From: an uncultured Acetobacteraceae bacterium
GTDB taxonomy: Bacteria > Pseudomonadota > Alphaproteobacteria > Acetobacterales > Acetobacteraceae
Direction of reading: 5' to 3'
NCBI GenBank assembly: GCA_943912335.1
Contig: CALTUD010000022.1
Span: 1 to 64,000, forward strand
Length of the DNA: 64,000 nt
Shown here: positions 1-8,903 of the stretch, in pieces
Layout of the letters: every line of letters begins with the position of its first letter
Position numbering within the stretch: position 1 is the stretch's first letter
Notes under the pieces: model-generated
Database searches by the model: none
What the model was told of the DNA's origin: nothing
The model's input: only the letters and a program-made list of their open reading frames with translations
Program-made: the position numbers and the translations under genes

Positions 1-55
1 GAGCACAACCTTGCCAAGGTTGGGGTCGTGGGTTCGAATCCCATCGCCCGCTCCA
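1..55 (+). tRNA. tRNA-Gly (anticodon GCC), 3' part; 5' end outside the window
   Basis: The anticodon stem-loop (CAACC, loop TTGCCAA, GGTTG at 6-22) places anticodon GCC at 13-15. The T arm with GGTTCGAATCC follows, then the 3' acceptor strand CGCCCGC at 45-51, discriminator T at 52 and an encoded CCA at 53-55. The 5' acceptor strand and part of the D arm lie before position 1. It reads GGC/GGT glycine codons. tRNA 3' ends are common integration sites, and the DNA just downstream is gene-poor, but no attachment-site duplicate could be identified. Confidence 0.93.
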
Positions 56-568
56 ATTTCTCCTAACTCTGTCAACGAGTTGGTTGAGACAGTTCATATG
101 TCATTGTGGACGAAAGCGGACAGATCGCACCGAAACCATACTATGCGATTTGGGCCAGGGCTGGACAAAGCTATGTCGCCCTTGGAACGGCCTCCGTCAC
201 GTGGTCAGCGCTGACGGCTGCGAGCCGGCTTTTGCGGGTTCCAGCCGCCAAGACGCATCAGCGTTGTCAGGTCGCATCCCGTCATCACCATCCAGTTCGC
301 CCAGTGGTGTCGCTGTCCGTAAGGCGTCAAGTTCACGATGCTGGTTGCTGTTCACGCATGCCGGCGCACTGCGATGATCGGATTTCCGCCGGTTCTCCTG
401 GAGTCTGGGGAAGAGCCGCCCGAAGCAAACAGAAGAACGTGGCCGTCGTGCGGGCGCTTCAGTTCGATCCACAGATCCCTGACCGCCGCTGCTCTGTGCG
501 GACGATCGGAATGGACCGCTTCGGTACCCGTGTCGCCACCCACTTTATTCGCACGTTCAACGAGCTGG
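56..568. other. Gene-poor stretch downstream of tRNA-Gly
   Basis: Short open frames exist on both strands. None has a convincing ribosome-binding site, domain or secretion signal, and they overlap each other in a way typical of non-coding GC-rich DNA. It may be an eroded coding region next to a tRNA integration site, but I could not assign any element. Confidence 0.4.
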
Positions 569-877
569 TCAGCGGCACCACGCCTTTGCCGGCGTGTCCC
601 TCGCTTTGCACATTACGGCCCCGACAACGTGGAATTGAGTGGTCTGCGTCGTCCCGGAGAAGGAGCAAACGAGAAAGGGATCCATGCGTGGGTCCAAATC
701 CCAGCGGCTCATGTTGCCGTCAGGAACAGGCATTAGATCGGCCATCTCAGCCGGTGGTCCATTGTAGACCGAGACGTTCGCCAGCGGATGCTTGCCCTGT
801 GCGTCGGTGATGCTGGACGGACACGCCACGGGCGCTGCGGCAGCGCAGGGTAGCGCGGCGAAAACCAGGGTGGCCGT
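569..877 (-). CDS. STY0301-like small secreted protein with eroded start codon
   Basis: The reading frame gives a hydrophobic Ala-rich leader (LVFAALPCAAAAP) followed by mature sequence beginning ACPSS. It then has the features HPLANVSVYNGPPAE, WDLDP, FLVCSF and two late cysteines, which resemble the small secreted STY0301 family. An AGGAGG Shine-Dalgarno sits at 884-889 (complement), six bases before an ACG codon at 875-877 that occupies the expected start position. The first conventional start in frame is a GTG at 827-829, which would remove the leader. The likeliest reading is a gene whose ATG has mutated to ACG, or one using a rare start. Function is unknown, and family assignment is from memory of the pattern only. 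Confidence 0.42.
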   Translation of the reverse strand, partial: TATLVFAALPCAAAAPVACPSSITDAQGKHPLANVSVYNGPPAEMADLMPVPDGNMSRWDLDPRMDPFLVCSFSGTTQTTQFHVVGAVMCKARDTPAKAWCR

Positions 878-1001
878 AGCGACCCTCCTCTATCCCACGA
901 AACGCGTCCCCATCGTCGCTCTCGGCACCATAGAACTGAAATCGAAAGGCGTGCTGACGGAGCGGCTTGTGTAAGGCGCGCGGCATATCGTCTTCGGACG
1001 G

Positions 1002-1589
1002 CTAGGCAGGCTCCCGACGCACGGCTGCGAAGGGGGGAGAGCGCCGAAACGGACCGGGGGCGCGCCGAGGCGGCATGCGACGCACGTAGCCGGGATCGGA
1101 CAGGAAGCGGCCGAGGACGCTTTCCAGCAGGGTCTGCGTTTCCGCGCTCTCGTTCAGGCACCGTCCCATCGACACGCCGCCATGTGCGCGAAGAAAATAA
1201 TCCTCAATGATCGCGGGCTGCTGCTCCAGACCGTAATCCAGAAGATCCTTGCCGGGATCGAGATGAAACAGATAGGCGTTCGCGTATCGGAAACGATGCC
1301 GGATTGCTTCGCGCAATGCGGATGCGGCCAGATTCAGCACGCCGTTCTGATGCTGCCAGACATGCACGCTCTCATGGATGAACAATCGCTTCGCCGCGAT
1401 CGGAGCGAGCGAGAAATCAATCTCGTGACCGTTCGGCAGGTAGATATTGCCCCGGAAGGACATGTTGCCGAGCGCCTTGATCGCAGCGAGGCCACGATCG
1501 AACACGCTGACCGCCGCATAGTCGATCGATGTTCCGAACAGGCTGCGTGCCAGGGCGATCTCGCCGGTGGTGAGGGGGCGCCGGGCCAT
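1002..1589 (-). CDS. Vgr-related protein with HExxH metallopeptidase-like motif
   Basis: A protein of 195 residues starting MARRPLTTGEIALARSLFG. It carries the motif HESVHVWQH around residues 72-80, an HExxH zinc-binding signature like that of DUF4157-type and M48-like peptidases. Similar alphaproteobacterial proteins are annotated as Vgr-related, although no spike-like domain is visible here. There is no signal peptide. It begins three bases after the preceding gene on the same strand, so the two are probably co-transcribed. The Arg/Pro-rich last 30 residues look disordered. A metal-dependent hydrolase role is inferred from the motif alone; no substrate can be named. Confidence 0.7.
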   Translation of the reverse strand: MARRPLTTGEIALARSLFGTSIDYAAVSVFDRGLAAIKALGNMSFRGNIYLPNGHEIDFSLAPIAAKRLFIHESVHVWQHQNGVLNLAASALREAIRHRFRYANAYLFHLDPGKDLLDYGLEQQPAIIEDYFLRAHGGVSMGRCLNESAETQTLLESVLGRFLSDPGYVRRMPPRRAPGPFRRSPPFAAVRREPA

Positions 1590-1592
1590 GCG

Positions 1593-1952
1593 TCACCCGT
1601 TCTCCACCAGGGCCGCCATGGAGCGTTCGGCCCAATGGCGACGCAGGCGCCGGAACAGCCGCCTGAGGCCGACCAGAAGGGCGGCGATCAGCGCCGTTCC
1701 GGGCAAAGGGATGGCGTAGGCAGCGGCGATGAAGGCGGTTTCTCGTTTGGAAAGGTTTCGTTTCAGCCAGCCAGGCATCGGAATGGCGCTGCATGATCTC
1801 CGCACGCGCCCGAGGATCGTGCGTACCTGCGCTGCCGAAATTGAGAGCGGTTCTGAAGGTGTCGCGGAACGGATGGTTATGGCGGCTGTCCAGGACGATG
1901 CCTCGGGCGCCGCCACCGTCCGGACGAGGGGCACGGAGCGTTTGTCGAGCAT
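1593..1952 (-). CDS. Hypothetical protein with one C-terminal membrane segment
   Basis: A 119-residue frame starting at ATG 1952 with a GAGG ribosome site seven bases upstream. The same frame is open further upstream, to 2159, but without a comparable site. The first 65 residues are polar. A hydrophobic segment (ETAFIAAAYAIPLPGTALIAALLVG) follows, then a strongly basic tail rich in arginine. The stop is three bases before the HExxH protein gene, which suggests an operon pair. A single-pass inner-membrane partner of that protein is a guess from context. No family was recognised. Confidence 0.5.
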   Translation of the reverse strand: MLDKRSVPLVRTVAAPEASSWTAAITIRSATPSEPLSISAAQVRTILGRVRRSCSAIPMPGWLKRNLSKRETAFIAAAYAIPLPGTALIAALLVGLRRLFRRLRRHWAERSMAALVENG

Positions 1953-2184
1953 GGCTGACCTCAATGTCCGCCGTAAGGCGGCCTGTGATGGAACGAGGAT
2001 GTCTCCCGTGCGGGGGACGGTGCGGTCGCTCAACAACAGGGAATCATGGTCCGCATAGGCATCTCCGCCGACGTGCTCGACGTTATTCCACGCCCATTTT
2101 GAGGTCAACGGAATTAAAACGAATAAGCCCGTGGAATGCGATCGTTCATGTGTCCGCAATCCGAGCCGCCGCTTCGTACCTGTT

Positions 2185-2595
2185 CTACTCCCTCTTGTTC
2201 AGGTCGGGGCTTTTGCCGAGGGCTTCGAGTTCGGCGATTCTGGTCCTTGTCTTGTCGATGATGCAATCCGTTCGCACCATTCGGCCCAACGTCCCGTCGT
2301 CGGGTCCGTAATCCAGCACGGCGCAATCCGCGTCCCTGAATGCGATCCAGGCCCGCTCGGCCGTCTTCAGTTTCGCAGTCGTGACTGGGTCCGTTGTCAG
2401 CTTTGCCAGGAGCGTCGCATAGATCGCGTTCAGCGCCCGGTTCCGCCGTTCGAGTTCCTGGCCCTGACAGGCGAACAGCGCTGGGTCGATGCCGTCCGCA
2501 GCCTTCATGCACGACCGATAATCGTCGGCGCGAACCGGCGTGCCGACGATCGAAACGGCGGCGATCAGAACGGTTCCGATCGCCGCCGCACGCAT
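2185..2595 (-). CDS. Lysozyme inhibitor LprI-like (DUF1311) periplasmic protein
   Basis: The 136-residue product begins with a signal peptide (MRAAAIGTVLIAAVSIVGTPVRA). The mature part has the DUF1311/LprI pattern: a CMKAADGIDPALFACQGQELERRN-type opening, a helical core with AERAWIAFRDADC, and a later paired cysteine in RTDC. Family members are secreted, disulfide-linked helical proteins, and some inhibit lysozyme. The start ATG shares one base with the stop of the upstream M20 peptidase gene (TGATG), so translation is probably coupled. Export to the periplasm is well supported; inhibitory activity is inferred from the family. Confidence 0.82.
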   Translation of the reverse strand: MRAAAIGTVLIAAVSIVGTPVRADDYRSCMKAADGIDPALFACQGQELERRNRALNAIYATLLAKLTTDPVTTAKLKTAERAWIAFRDADCAVLDYGPDDGTLGRMVRTDCIIDKTRTRIAELEALGKSPDLNKRE

Positions 2596-4001
2596 CACTT
2601 CGCCAGCGCGTGGAGCACTCGCACCCAGCTCCGCGTTCCCTTGTGGAAACTGGTCAGGTCGTATTTCTCGTTCGGCGAATGGATGCGGTCGTCGGATTTG
2701 GCGAAGCCGATCAGCAGGCTGTCCATGCCGAGCGCTTCCTGAAGGTCCTTCACCACCGGGATCGAGCCGCCGCTGCCGACCACGGCGGCGTCCTTCCCCC
2801 ATTCGGCGGTCAGCGCGCCCAGAGCGGCCTTCAACTCGGCGCCGTCGATCGGCAGGGCGCTGGCGCGCGAGCCACCATGTTCGTGGAACTCGACGCTGCA
2901 ATCGGCCGGGATACGCGCCCGCACATGGGCGCGGAACGCGGCGCGGACCTTCTCCGGGTCCTGGCCGGCCACCATGCGGAACGACACCTTGGCCTGGGCC
3001 TTGGCGGGCAGCACGGTCTTGAAACCCTCGCCGCCATAGCCGCCGGTGATGCCGTTGATCTCGCAGGTCGGGCGCGCCCAGGTTTGTTCGAGCGCGGTGT
3101 ATCCCTGCTCGCCGGCGGGGATGTTCAGGCCCACCGGCCCCAACAGTGCCGCATCGTCTCCGCACAGACGCGCCCATTCGGCGCGGACCGAGGCGGGCGG
3201 GTCTTGGACGCCGTCATAGAAGCCGGGCAGGGTGACGCGGCCGGTCTCGTCGCGCAGAGAGGCGAGCACGTCCACCAGCAGATGCAGAGGATTGCGCGCG
3301 GCGTTGCCGTAGAGCCCGGAATGGAGATCGCGATCGGCGCAGGAGATGGTGATCTCCTCGCCGACCAGGCCGCGCAGCATGGTGGTGATGGCCGGCACGC
3401 CGCCATCGAGCATGTTGGTGTCGCAGACCAGGGCGATATCGGCGCCGAGTTCGTCGCGATGGGCGTCCAGGAACGGGCGCAGGCTGGGGCCGCCGCTTTC
3501 CTCCTCGCCTTCCAGCAGAACGGTGATGTCGAGCGGATAGGAGCCGTCCGCGGCGCGGATCGCCCGCAGCGCCTCGATGAAGGTCATCACCTGGCCTTTG
3601 TCGTCGGACGCGCCGCGCGCGACGATCCAGCGCTCGCCGTCCGGCGCGTCCACCATCACCGGGTCGAACGGACCGCTGGTCCAGAGTTCGAGCGGGTCCA
3701 CCGGCTGGACGTCGTAATGGCCGTAGAACAGCACGTGCGGACGCCTGGCGCCGTCGCTCCGGCGGTGATGCGCGACCACGATCGGCAAGCCGGGCGTTTC
3801 CCGCACCGCGCTCTCGAAGCCGAGCCCTGACAGATCGTCGCTCAGCCAGCGTGCGGTGCGCCGGCAATCCTCGGCGTGCTCCGGCTGGGTGGAGATGCTG
3901 GGAATGCGCAGCAGCGCGAACAGCCTCTCCAGGCTCGCCTCGAGCTGGCTATCGACGATGGAAAGGGCGCGTGTGGGATCGGTGGCGGTCATGCCCGGCA
4001 T
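2595..4001 (-). CDS. M20 family dipeptidase
   Basis: A 468-residue zinc-dependent cytosolic peptidase. Metal and catalytic motifs are visible: GHYDVQP (His95, Asp97), GASDDKG with metal ligand Asp133, and EGEEESGG with the catalytic/metal Glu pair near 166-168. A lid or dimerisation domain occupies roughly 195-370, and the C-terminal part contains HSPNEKYDL with the last metal histidine. Length and order match M20A dipeptidases that cleave short peptides, such as carnosinase-like enzymes. There is no signal peptide. An alternative ATG lies three codons in; neither start has a strong ribosome site. It overlaps the LprI-like gene by one base. Confidence 0.92.
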   Translation of the reverse strand: MPGMTATDPTRALSIVDSQLEASLERLFALLRIPSISTQPEHAEDCRRTARWLSDDLSGLGFESAVRETPGLPIVVAHHRRSDGARRPHVLFYGHYDVQPVDPLELWTSGPFDPVMVDAPDGERWIVARGASDDKGQVMTFIEALRAIRAADGSYPLDITVLLEGEEESGGPSLRPFLDAHRDELGADIALVCDTNMLDGGVPAITTMLRGLVGEEITISCADRDLHSGLYGNAARNPLHLLVDVLASLRDETGRVTLPGFYDGVQDPPASVRAEWARLCGDDAALLGPVGLNIPAGEQGYTALEQTWARPTCEINGITGGYGGEGFKTVLPAKAQAKVSFRMVAGQDPEKVRAAFRAHVRARIPADCSVEFHEHGGSRASALPIDGAELKAALGALTAEWGKDAAVVGSGGSIPVVKDLQEALGMDSLLIGFAKSDDRIHSPNEKYDLTSFHKGTRSWVRVLHALAK

Positions 4002-4049
4002 GGTGCATCCAAACCGGGCCGGGACGGAAGGGGCCGTCCCCCCGGACGG

Positions 4050-4628
4050 TCAGGCCGCGCCTTTGGCGGCCTGTTCGGCCGCCGCCGCCGCATTGGCGGC
4101 GCGCTTGCCCTGCCAGAAGGCGATGAAATCGAACGGTTGCAGCAGCACGGGCGGGAAACCGGCTTCGCGTGTGATGTCGGCGAGCTGGGCGCGGGCGAAC
4201 GGAAACAGCAGGCGCGGACATTCGGCGAACAGCACCGGCTCCACCGCCTCCGGCTCGACGTTCTGCAGCGTGAAGATGCCGGAATAGGCGAGTTCGACCA
4301 CGAAGGCGACCGGGGGGGCTTCCTGGCCGGGTACGGGCTGGTTCACGTGCCCGGTGCAGTGCATCAGCAGGGTCACTTCCCAGGTCGGGCGGTGTTCTTC
4401 CGCGCGACGGGCCTGCACGTCGATGCCCAGCGTGATGTGTGGACGCATGGAGTTGATCGCGGCGTAGATCGCCGGCGCCCCCGGCACCTGGAAGGTCATG
4501 CCGCGCACATATTGGGTGATCAGCACCAGCGGCGGTCCGGATTGCGCGGCCCCTGCCACGGACTGGCCCGCATCCGCTCCACCGGGATAGGCGCCGCCGG
4601 AAACGGTGTGCATCGCTGAGTCTGACAT
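4050..4628 (-). CDS. secB: Protein-export chaperone SecB
   Basis: The 192-residue product matches SecB. The family core starts at PPLVLITQYVRGMTF and continues through the beta-sheet region with IDVQARR and WEVTLLM, to ECPRLLFPFAR and the PPVLLQPFDF segment near the C terminus. The C terminus is Ala-rich. SecB holds preproteins unfolded and hands them to SecA. An upstream ATG at 4643 is also in frame and would add five residues (MKTAA); the choice of 4628 is tentative. The Gly/Ala-rich first 30 residues are longer than in enterobacterial SecB, as is usual in alphaproteobacteria. Confidence 0.93.
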   Translation of the reverse strand: MSDSAMHTVSGGAYPGGADAGQSVAGAAQSGPPLVLITQYVRGMTFQVPGAPAIYAAINSMRPHITLGIDVQARRAEEHRPTWEVTLLMHCTGHVNQPVPGQEAPPVAFVVELAYSGIFTLQNVEPEAVEPVLFAECPRLLFPFARAQLADITREAGFPPVLLQPFDFIAFWQGKRAANAAAAAEQAAKGAA

Positions 4629-4864
4629 GGCGGCGGTCTTCATGCGGTTTCGCCCCGAAGCATATCCCAGCCCAGCGCGACCTGCGAGGGCAGGCGGAAG
4701 GACGATGTTTCTGAAGCAGAAGAGCGTGCGGGCCTGTCGTTGCCGGCGAACGGGCCCGGGTGCTCGCGATCGGCGCTGTTCTGCTCGCACGCGCCGATCT
4801 TTCGCGATGTCGACGCCATTCCTGCGACCGGGCGTGCCGGGGGCGCCGTCGCGGGATTGGCGTT

Positions 4865-6277
4865 TCAGTCGCGCCAGCCGAGGCCCACGCTTTTCTCGAT
4901 CGCCACGAAATCGGTGGTGAGCACGGCCTGCGCCTCCGCCAGGGCCTGCTGCGCCGCGACGCGCTGGCGTTCGGTGTCGAGCGTGTCGATCAGGCTGGCC
5001 GTGCCGCCGGCGAAGCGCTTGCGTTGCAGGGCGGCGGCCCGGTCGGCGGCGTCCTGCTCGCGCCGGAGCACCGTCACGCGGCTGCGCTGTTCGGTGTAGC
5101 GGGCGAGGGAGGTTTCCGCGTCGTCCAGGGCGCGCAGGACGGTGCCGCGATAGGTCGCCTCCGCTTCGCCGAGGCCGGCTTTGGCCTGATCGACCTTGGC
5201 GCGCGTGCGGCCGAAATCGAACGGCTTCCATTGCAGGGTCGGCAGCACCAGCGCGAGCAGGTTCGATCCCGCGAACAACGTGCCGGCATCGGTGGAGGCG
5301 AAGCCCAGATTGCCGGTGAAGCCGAGCTTGGGGAAGTAGTCGGCAATCCTCTGGCCGATCTCGGCGTTCTGTGCCGCCACGTCGCGTTCCGCCGCGCGGA
5401 TGTCGGGGCGGCGTCGCAGCAAGGCGGCCGGATCGCCCACGGCGAGCGATCGCGGTGGTGCCGGGACTGCAACGTCGGCGTCTCCGGCGACCGCCAGGGT
5501 CGCATCCAGGGCGCCAGGGCTTTCTCCGCAAAGGATCGCCAGACGGTCGAGCTGTTCGGCGATCGTGCTGCGCAGCGGCGACAGGCCGGACACGGTGTCC
5601 TGAAGCTGTGCATCGAGACGCGCCACGTCGAGATCCGATGCCGTGCCGCCCACGGCGCGTTCTCGGGTGAGATCGAGCATGCGGGACTGCAGGGCGGCGC
5701 TTTGGGTGAGCAGATGCAGACGATGCTGGGCGTCCCGTAGGGAAACGTAAGCCCGCGCTATGTCGCTGCTCAGCGACACGCCGGTATCGGCAAGATCGAA
5801 TTCCCGCGCCTGCGCGCGTGCGCCGGCGGCTTCCAACGCGCGTTTCTGCCCGCCGAACAGATCGGCCTCCCAGCTCGCATCGAAGCCGATATCGTAGAGA
5901 TCGAGATCGGAGGCGAGCAGACCGCCACCGCCGCCATGGGCATGCAGATAGATCGCACTCGCATCGTCGCTCGGCAGCAACGCTGCCCGGGCGCCGGCGC
6001 GTGTGGCCCGCGCTTCCCGTAATCTGGCCCGCGCCGCATCGAGATCGGGATTGTTCCGCATCGCCGCCGCCTCGATCCGGTCCAGGACCGGATCGCCGAG
6101 AACGGTCCACCACGCGGCGGCCGCCGGTTGCGGCGTCGGCACGGTCCCGGCCCGGACGAAGCGCGTTGCATGGTCCGCCGTCATGCGCGGAGGGCCGGCG
6201 TAATCCGGGCCGACCGTGCATCCGGCCAGAACCATCGCCGCGGCCATCGCGGCGCTCCGGAGCGTGAGGCGGTTCAT
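4865..6277 (-). CDS. NodT-family outer-membrane efflux lipoprotein (TolC-like)
   Basis: This 470-residue protein starts with a lipoprotein signal peptide ending in lipobox LAGC (Cys20), then VGPDY, the usual opening of NodT-type factors. Two TolC-like repeats follow (about residues 60-250 and 265-460) with the signatures SWEADLFGG, RERAVGGTASDLDVARLDAQL and KRFAGGTASLIDTLDTERQR. It forms the outer-membrane channel of a tripartite pump. The start overlaps the end of the EmrB-type pump gene by four bases, so adaptor, pump and channel form one operon. The substrate is unknown. Confidence 0.93.
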   Translation of the reverse strand: MNRLTLRSAAMAAAMVLAGCTVGPDYAGPPRMTADHATRFVRAGTVPTPQPAAAAWWTVLGDPVLDRIEAAAMRNNPDLDAARARLREARATRAGARAALLPSDDASAIYLHAHGGGGGLLASDLDLYDIGFDASWEADLFGGQKRALEAAGARAQAREFDLADTGVSLSSDIARAYVSLRDAQHRLHLLTQSAALQSRMLDLTRERAVGGTASDLDVARLDAQLQDTVSGLSPLRSTIAEQLDRLAILCGESPGALDATLAVAGDADVAVPAPPRSLAVGDPAALLRRRPDIRAAERDVAAQNAEIGQRIADYFPKLGFTGNLGFASTDAGTLFAGSNLLALVLPTLQWKPFDFGRTRAKVDQAKAGLGEAEATYRGTVLRALDDAETSLARYTEQRSRVTVLRREQDAADRAAALQRKRFAGGTASLIDTLDTERQRVAAQQALAEAQAVLTTDFVAIEKSVGLGWRD

Positions 6278-7830
6278 CGGACCGCTCCGGGACGGCGCAG
6301 GAGAAACACCAGGGGAAACGACAACAGCAGCGCGGCGCCGAGCACGAAGAACGAGTCGGAATAGGTCATCACCAAAGCCTGGGTCCGGGTCTGCGCGGCG
6401 AGGCTGGCGAGGGCCTGGGCGTGGGCATAGGCCTGATCCGAACCGCCGCCCCCGAAGGCGGCCGCCATCCGGTCGATCCGCATCTGCACCAGGGGCGCGT
6501 TGGCGTTCAGCGTTTCGCGGATCGTATCGACGTGGAATTCCTGTCGCCGGTCGATGAAGATGCCGAGACCGGCGAGACCCAGCGAGCCGCCCAGATTGCG
6601 CGCCATGTTGTAGAGACCGGCCGCATCCGGCGCGTCCTCCCGGCTGACCGCGCCGACGGAGGCCTGGTTCAGCGGCATCATCGCCAGGATCTGTCCCATG
6701 CCGCGCAGGAACTGCGACCAGACGAACGCGCTGCCATCGTCCTGCGGCGAGAGATGCGTGTCGAGAAAGCAGCTAGCAGCGAAACAGATCAGCCCGACGC
6801 TGACCATGAGCCGCAGCGGCACGCTGGCCAGCAGCTTCGGCAGAACCGGCATCAGCAGAATGGCGGGAATGCCGGACAGAAACAGGATGCGTCCGGATTG
6901 CGCCGCGTTGTAGCCGGCCACGTTGGTGAGGAATTGCGGCAGCACGTAGAGAATGCCGTAGAGACCGGAGCCGACCGTGACCACGATGACGATCACGCTG
7001 GCATAGCTCCGATTGAGCAAGAGACGCAGCTTGATCACCGGCTGCGCCGCCGTCGCCTGCGCTGCGATCAGCAGCGCGAAGCCGAGCCCGCAGACGAAAG
7101 ACAGCCAGCAGATCAGGTCGGACTCGAACCAGCGCTCGCGCTGGCCTTCCTCCAGAACCACCGTGAGGGTCGAGAGAAAGGTGGCCAGCCCGACGATGCC
7201 GAGCCAGTCGGCGCGCACGAGCAGATCCCAGCGTGGCGCCGTGTGCTCCAGGCCGAGCAGGAGAAGGGTGACGAGAGCCACTGCGACCGGAAGGTTGATG
7301 AAGAAGCACCATTGCCACGCGATGGTTTCGGTCAGCCAGCCGCCCAGTACCGGCCCGATCAACGGTCCCAGCAGCACGATCAAGCCGAAGATGGTCATGC
7401 CGAGCGGCATCTGCCGTGCGGGCAGACGCGTGCGAATGATGGTCTGCGCCGTGGGAATGAGCGCACCGCCGGTGAAGCCCTGGCCGACCCGGCCGACGAT
7501 CATGCTGGGCAGGCTGTGCGAGAAGCCGCACAGCACCGAGAACAGCGTGAACAGCACGGCGCAGCCGAGCAGCAGGCTGCGCAGGCCAAACACGCGCGTC
7601 AGCCAGGCGGTGAGGGGGATGATCACCACCTCCGACACCAGATAGCCGGTGGAGATCCAGGTGCCTTCGGTACCGCTGGCGCCGATCTCGCCCTGGATCT
7701 GCGGCAGGGCGGAATTGACGATGGAGATGTCGAGCGAGGCCAGCAGCGCGCCGAGCGCGCCGGCGAATACGGCGATCCAGTCGCCGACACTGGCGCTTTC
7801 CGTATCGGGCTCCGCGAGGGTGGCGCTCAT
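6274..7830 (-). CDS. emrB: DHA2-family drug:H+ antiporter, EmrB/QacA type
   Basis: A 518-residue major-facilitator protein with about 14 membrane helices. DHA2 hallmarks include the first helix LASLDISIVNSALPQI and the motif C-like stretch LLGPLIGPVLGGWLTE in helix 5. The typical basic loop RVFGLRSLLLG follows helix 2. It pumps drugs or other hydrophobic compounds across the inner membrane using the proton gradient. It overlaps the adaptor gene upstream and the channel gene downstream by four bases each, and all three are read in the order adaptor-pump-channel. Expression is probably repressed by the divergent TetR protein. Confidence 0.95.
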   Translation of the reverse strand: MSATLAEPDTESASVGDWIAVFAGALGALLASLDISIVNSALPQIQGEIGASGTEGTWISTGYLVSEVVIIPLTAWLTRVFGLRSLLLGCAVLFTLFSVLCGFSHSLPSMIVGRVGQGFTGGALIPTAQTIIRTRLPARQMPLGMTIFGLIVLLGPLIGPVLGGWLTETIAWQWCFFINLPVAVALVTLLLLGLEHTAPRWDLLVRADWLGIVGLATFLSTLTVVLEEGQRERWFESDLICWLSFVCGLGFALLIAAQATAAQPVIKLRLLLNRSYASVIVIVVTVGSGLYGILYVLPQFLTNVAGYNAAQSGRILFLSGIPAILLMPVLPKLLASVPLRLMVSVGLICFAASCFLDTHLSPQDDGSAFVWSQFLRGMGQILAMMPLNQASVGAVSREDAPDAAGLYNMARNLGGSLGLAGLGIFIDRRQEFHVDTIRETLNANAPLVQMRIDRMAAAFGGGGSDQAYAHAQALASLAAQTRTQALVMTYSDSFFVLGAALLLSFPLVFLLRRPGAVR

Positions 7831-8903
7831 CGCGCCGTCTGCCGCGTGTCGATGGTCGCGGTGACGGACAGGCCCGGAACCAGGCTTCGCAGCTGCGCTT
7901 CGTCCGCCAGCAGGCGGAGGCGCACCGGCACGCGCTGCACGATCTTGGTGAAATTGCCGGTGGCGTTCTCCGGCGGCAGCAGCGCGAATTGAGAGCCGGT
8001 GCCGGGGGCGAAGCTGTCCACCACCGCGCGCAGGTCCCGCCCGCCCAGCGCGTCGACGCTGATCGTCGCGGGCTGGCCAACACGCATGCCTTCGAGCTGG
8101 GTTTCCTTGAAATTGGCGACCACGTAGACGTCCCGCACCGGCACGATCGTCAGCAGCCGTGTGCCGGGCTGCACATATTGGCCGACGCGCACGGTGCGGT
8201 CCCCGACACGCCCGGCGATGGCGGCGCGGATCGCCGTATTGCCCAGATCGATCCCGGCTTCGTGGATGGAGGCGTCGCTGGTGCCGAGCTGGGCCTGGGC
8301 CTGTTCGACCTGTGCGCGCAGCGTCTCGACACGTCGTTTGGCCGCATCCAGGGCGGCCTGATCGCCGGCCAGCGTCGCCTCGGCGCGGTCGCGCTGGTTC
8401 TTCATGTCGGAGGCGCGTTCGGCGGTTTCGGCGCCCTCCGCGGCAAGGCCGCGATAGCGTGCGGCTTCGTCGGCGGCGTGACGCAGATCGACCTGATCGC
8501 CCGCGACCTTGGCCTGCGCCTGCGCGACGGCGGCGCCCTGCTGCGCCAGCGTGGCCTGGGCGACGTCGATATCGGCCTGCCTGGTCTTGCGCATCGCCGT
8601 CTGCTGGATCAGCACCGCGCGGTAGTTCTCGGGATCGACCCTAACCAGCACCTCGCCTGCCGCCACGTCCTGGTTGTCGCCGACCAGCACGGCGGAGACG
8701 TAGCCGGAGATCTTGGGTGCCACGGTGACGGAATCCGCACGCAGATAGGCATCGTCGGTGCTGCGCAGGAACCGTCCTGTCGTCCACCAGTGAACGCCGT
8801 AGGCGATCGCGGCAACCAGAACGGCAGCGAGGGCGATGGAGAAAACGAGACGTCGGATCGGCGGGCGACGGCGGGGCGTCTCCGGGGAAGCGGCAATGGC
8901 CAA
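7827..8903 (-). CDS. emrA: HlyD/EmrA-family membrane-fusion adaptor
   Basis: A 358-residue periplasmic adaptor with one N-terminal membrane anchor (about residues 18-38, LVFSIALAAVLVAAIAYGVHWW). The lipoyl-like half KISGYVSAVLVGDNQDVAAGEVLVRVD follows, then a long Ala/Gln-rich coiled-coil hairpin (about 95-210). Next come the second lipoyl half (IRAAIAGRVGDRTVRVGQYVQPG) and a beta-barrel domain with NFKETQLEGMRVGQPATI. It bridges the EmrB-like pump and the NodT-like channel. It is the first gene of the efflux operon and is divergent from the CerR/TetR regulator. Confidence 0.95.
   Translation of the reverse strand: MAIAASPETPRRRPPIRRLVFSIALAAVLVAAIAYGVHWWTTGRFLRSTDDAYLRADSVTVAPKISGYVSAVLVGDNQDVAAGEVLVRVDPENYRAVLIQQTAMRKTRQADIDVAQATLAQQGAAVAQAQAKVAGDQVDLRHAADEAARYRGLAAEGAETAERASDMKNQRDRAEATLAGDQAALDAAKRRVETLRAQVEQAQAQLGTSDASIHEAGIDLGNTAIRAAIAGRVGDRTVRVGQYVQPGTRLLTIVPVRDVYVVANFKETQLEGMRVGQPATISVDALGGRDLRAVVDSFAPGTGSQFALLPPENATGNFTKIVQRVPVRLRLLADEAQLRSLVPGLSVTATIDTRQTAR

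Noticed and set aside
106..810. Long plus-strand frame downstream of tRNA-Gly
   Set aside because: Composition is Arg/Ser/Pro-rich with no ribosome site, and it is antisense to the better STY0301-like frame.
1002..1589. Type VI secretion spike (VgrG) from the Vgr-related label
   Set aside because: The protein lacks the gp27/gp5-like spike domains and no T6SS gene is nearby.
4629..6221. Very long minus-strand frame running into secB
   Set aside because: Upstream of secB it is a shadow of the outer-membrane channel gene in another frame. Only the SecB part is real.
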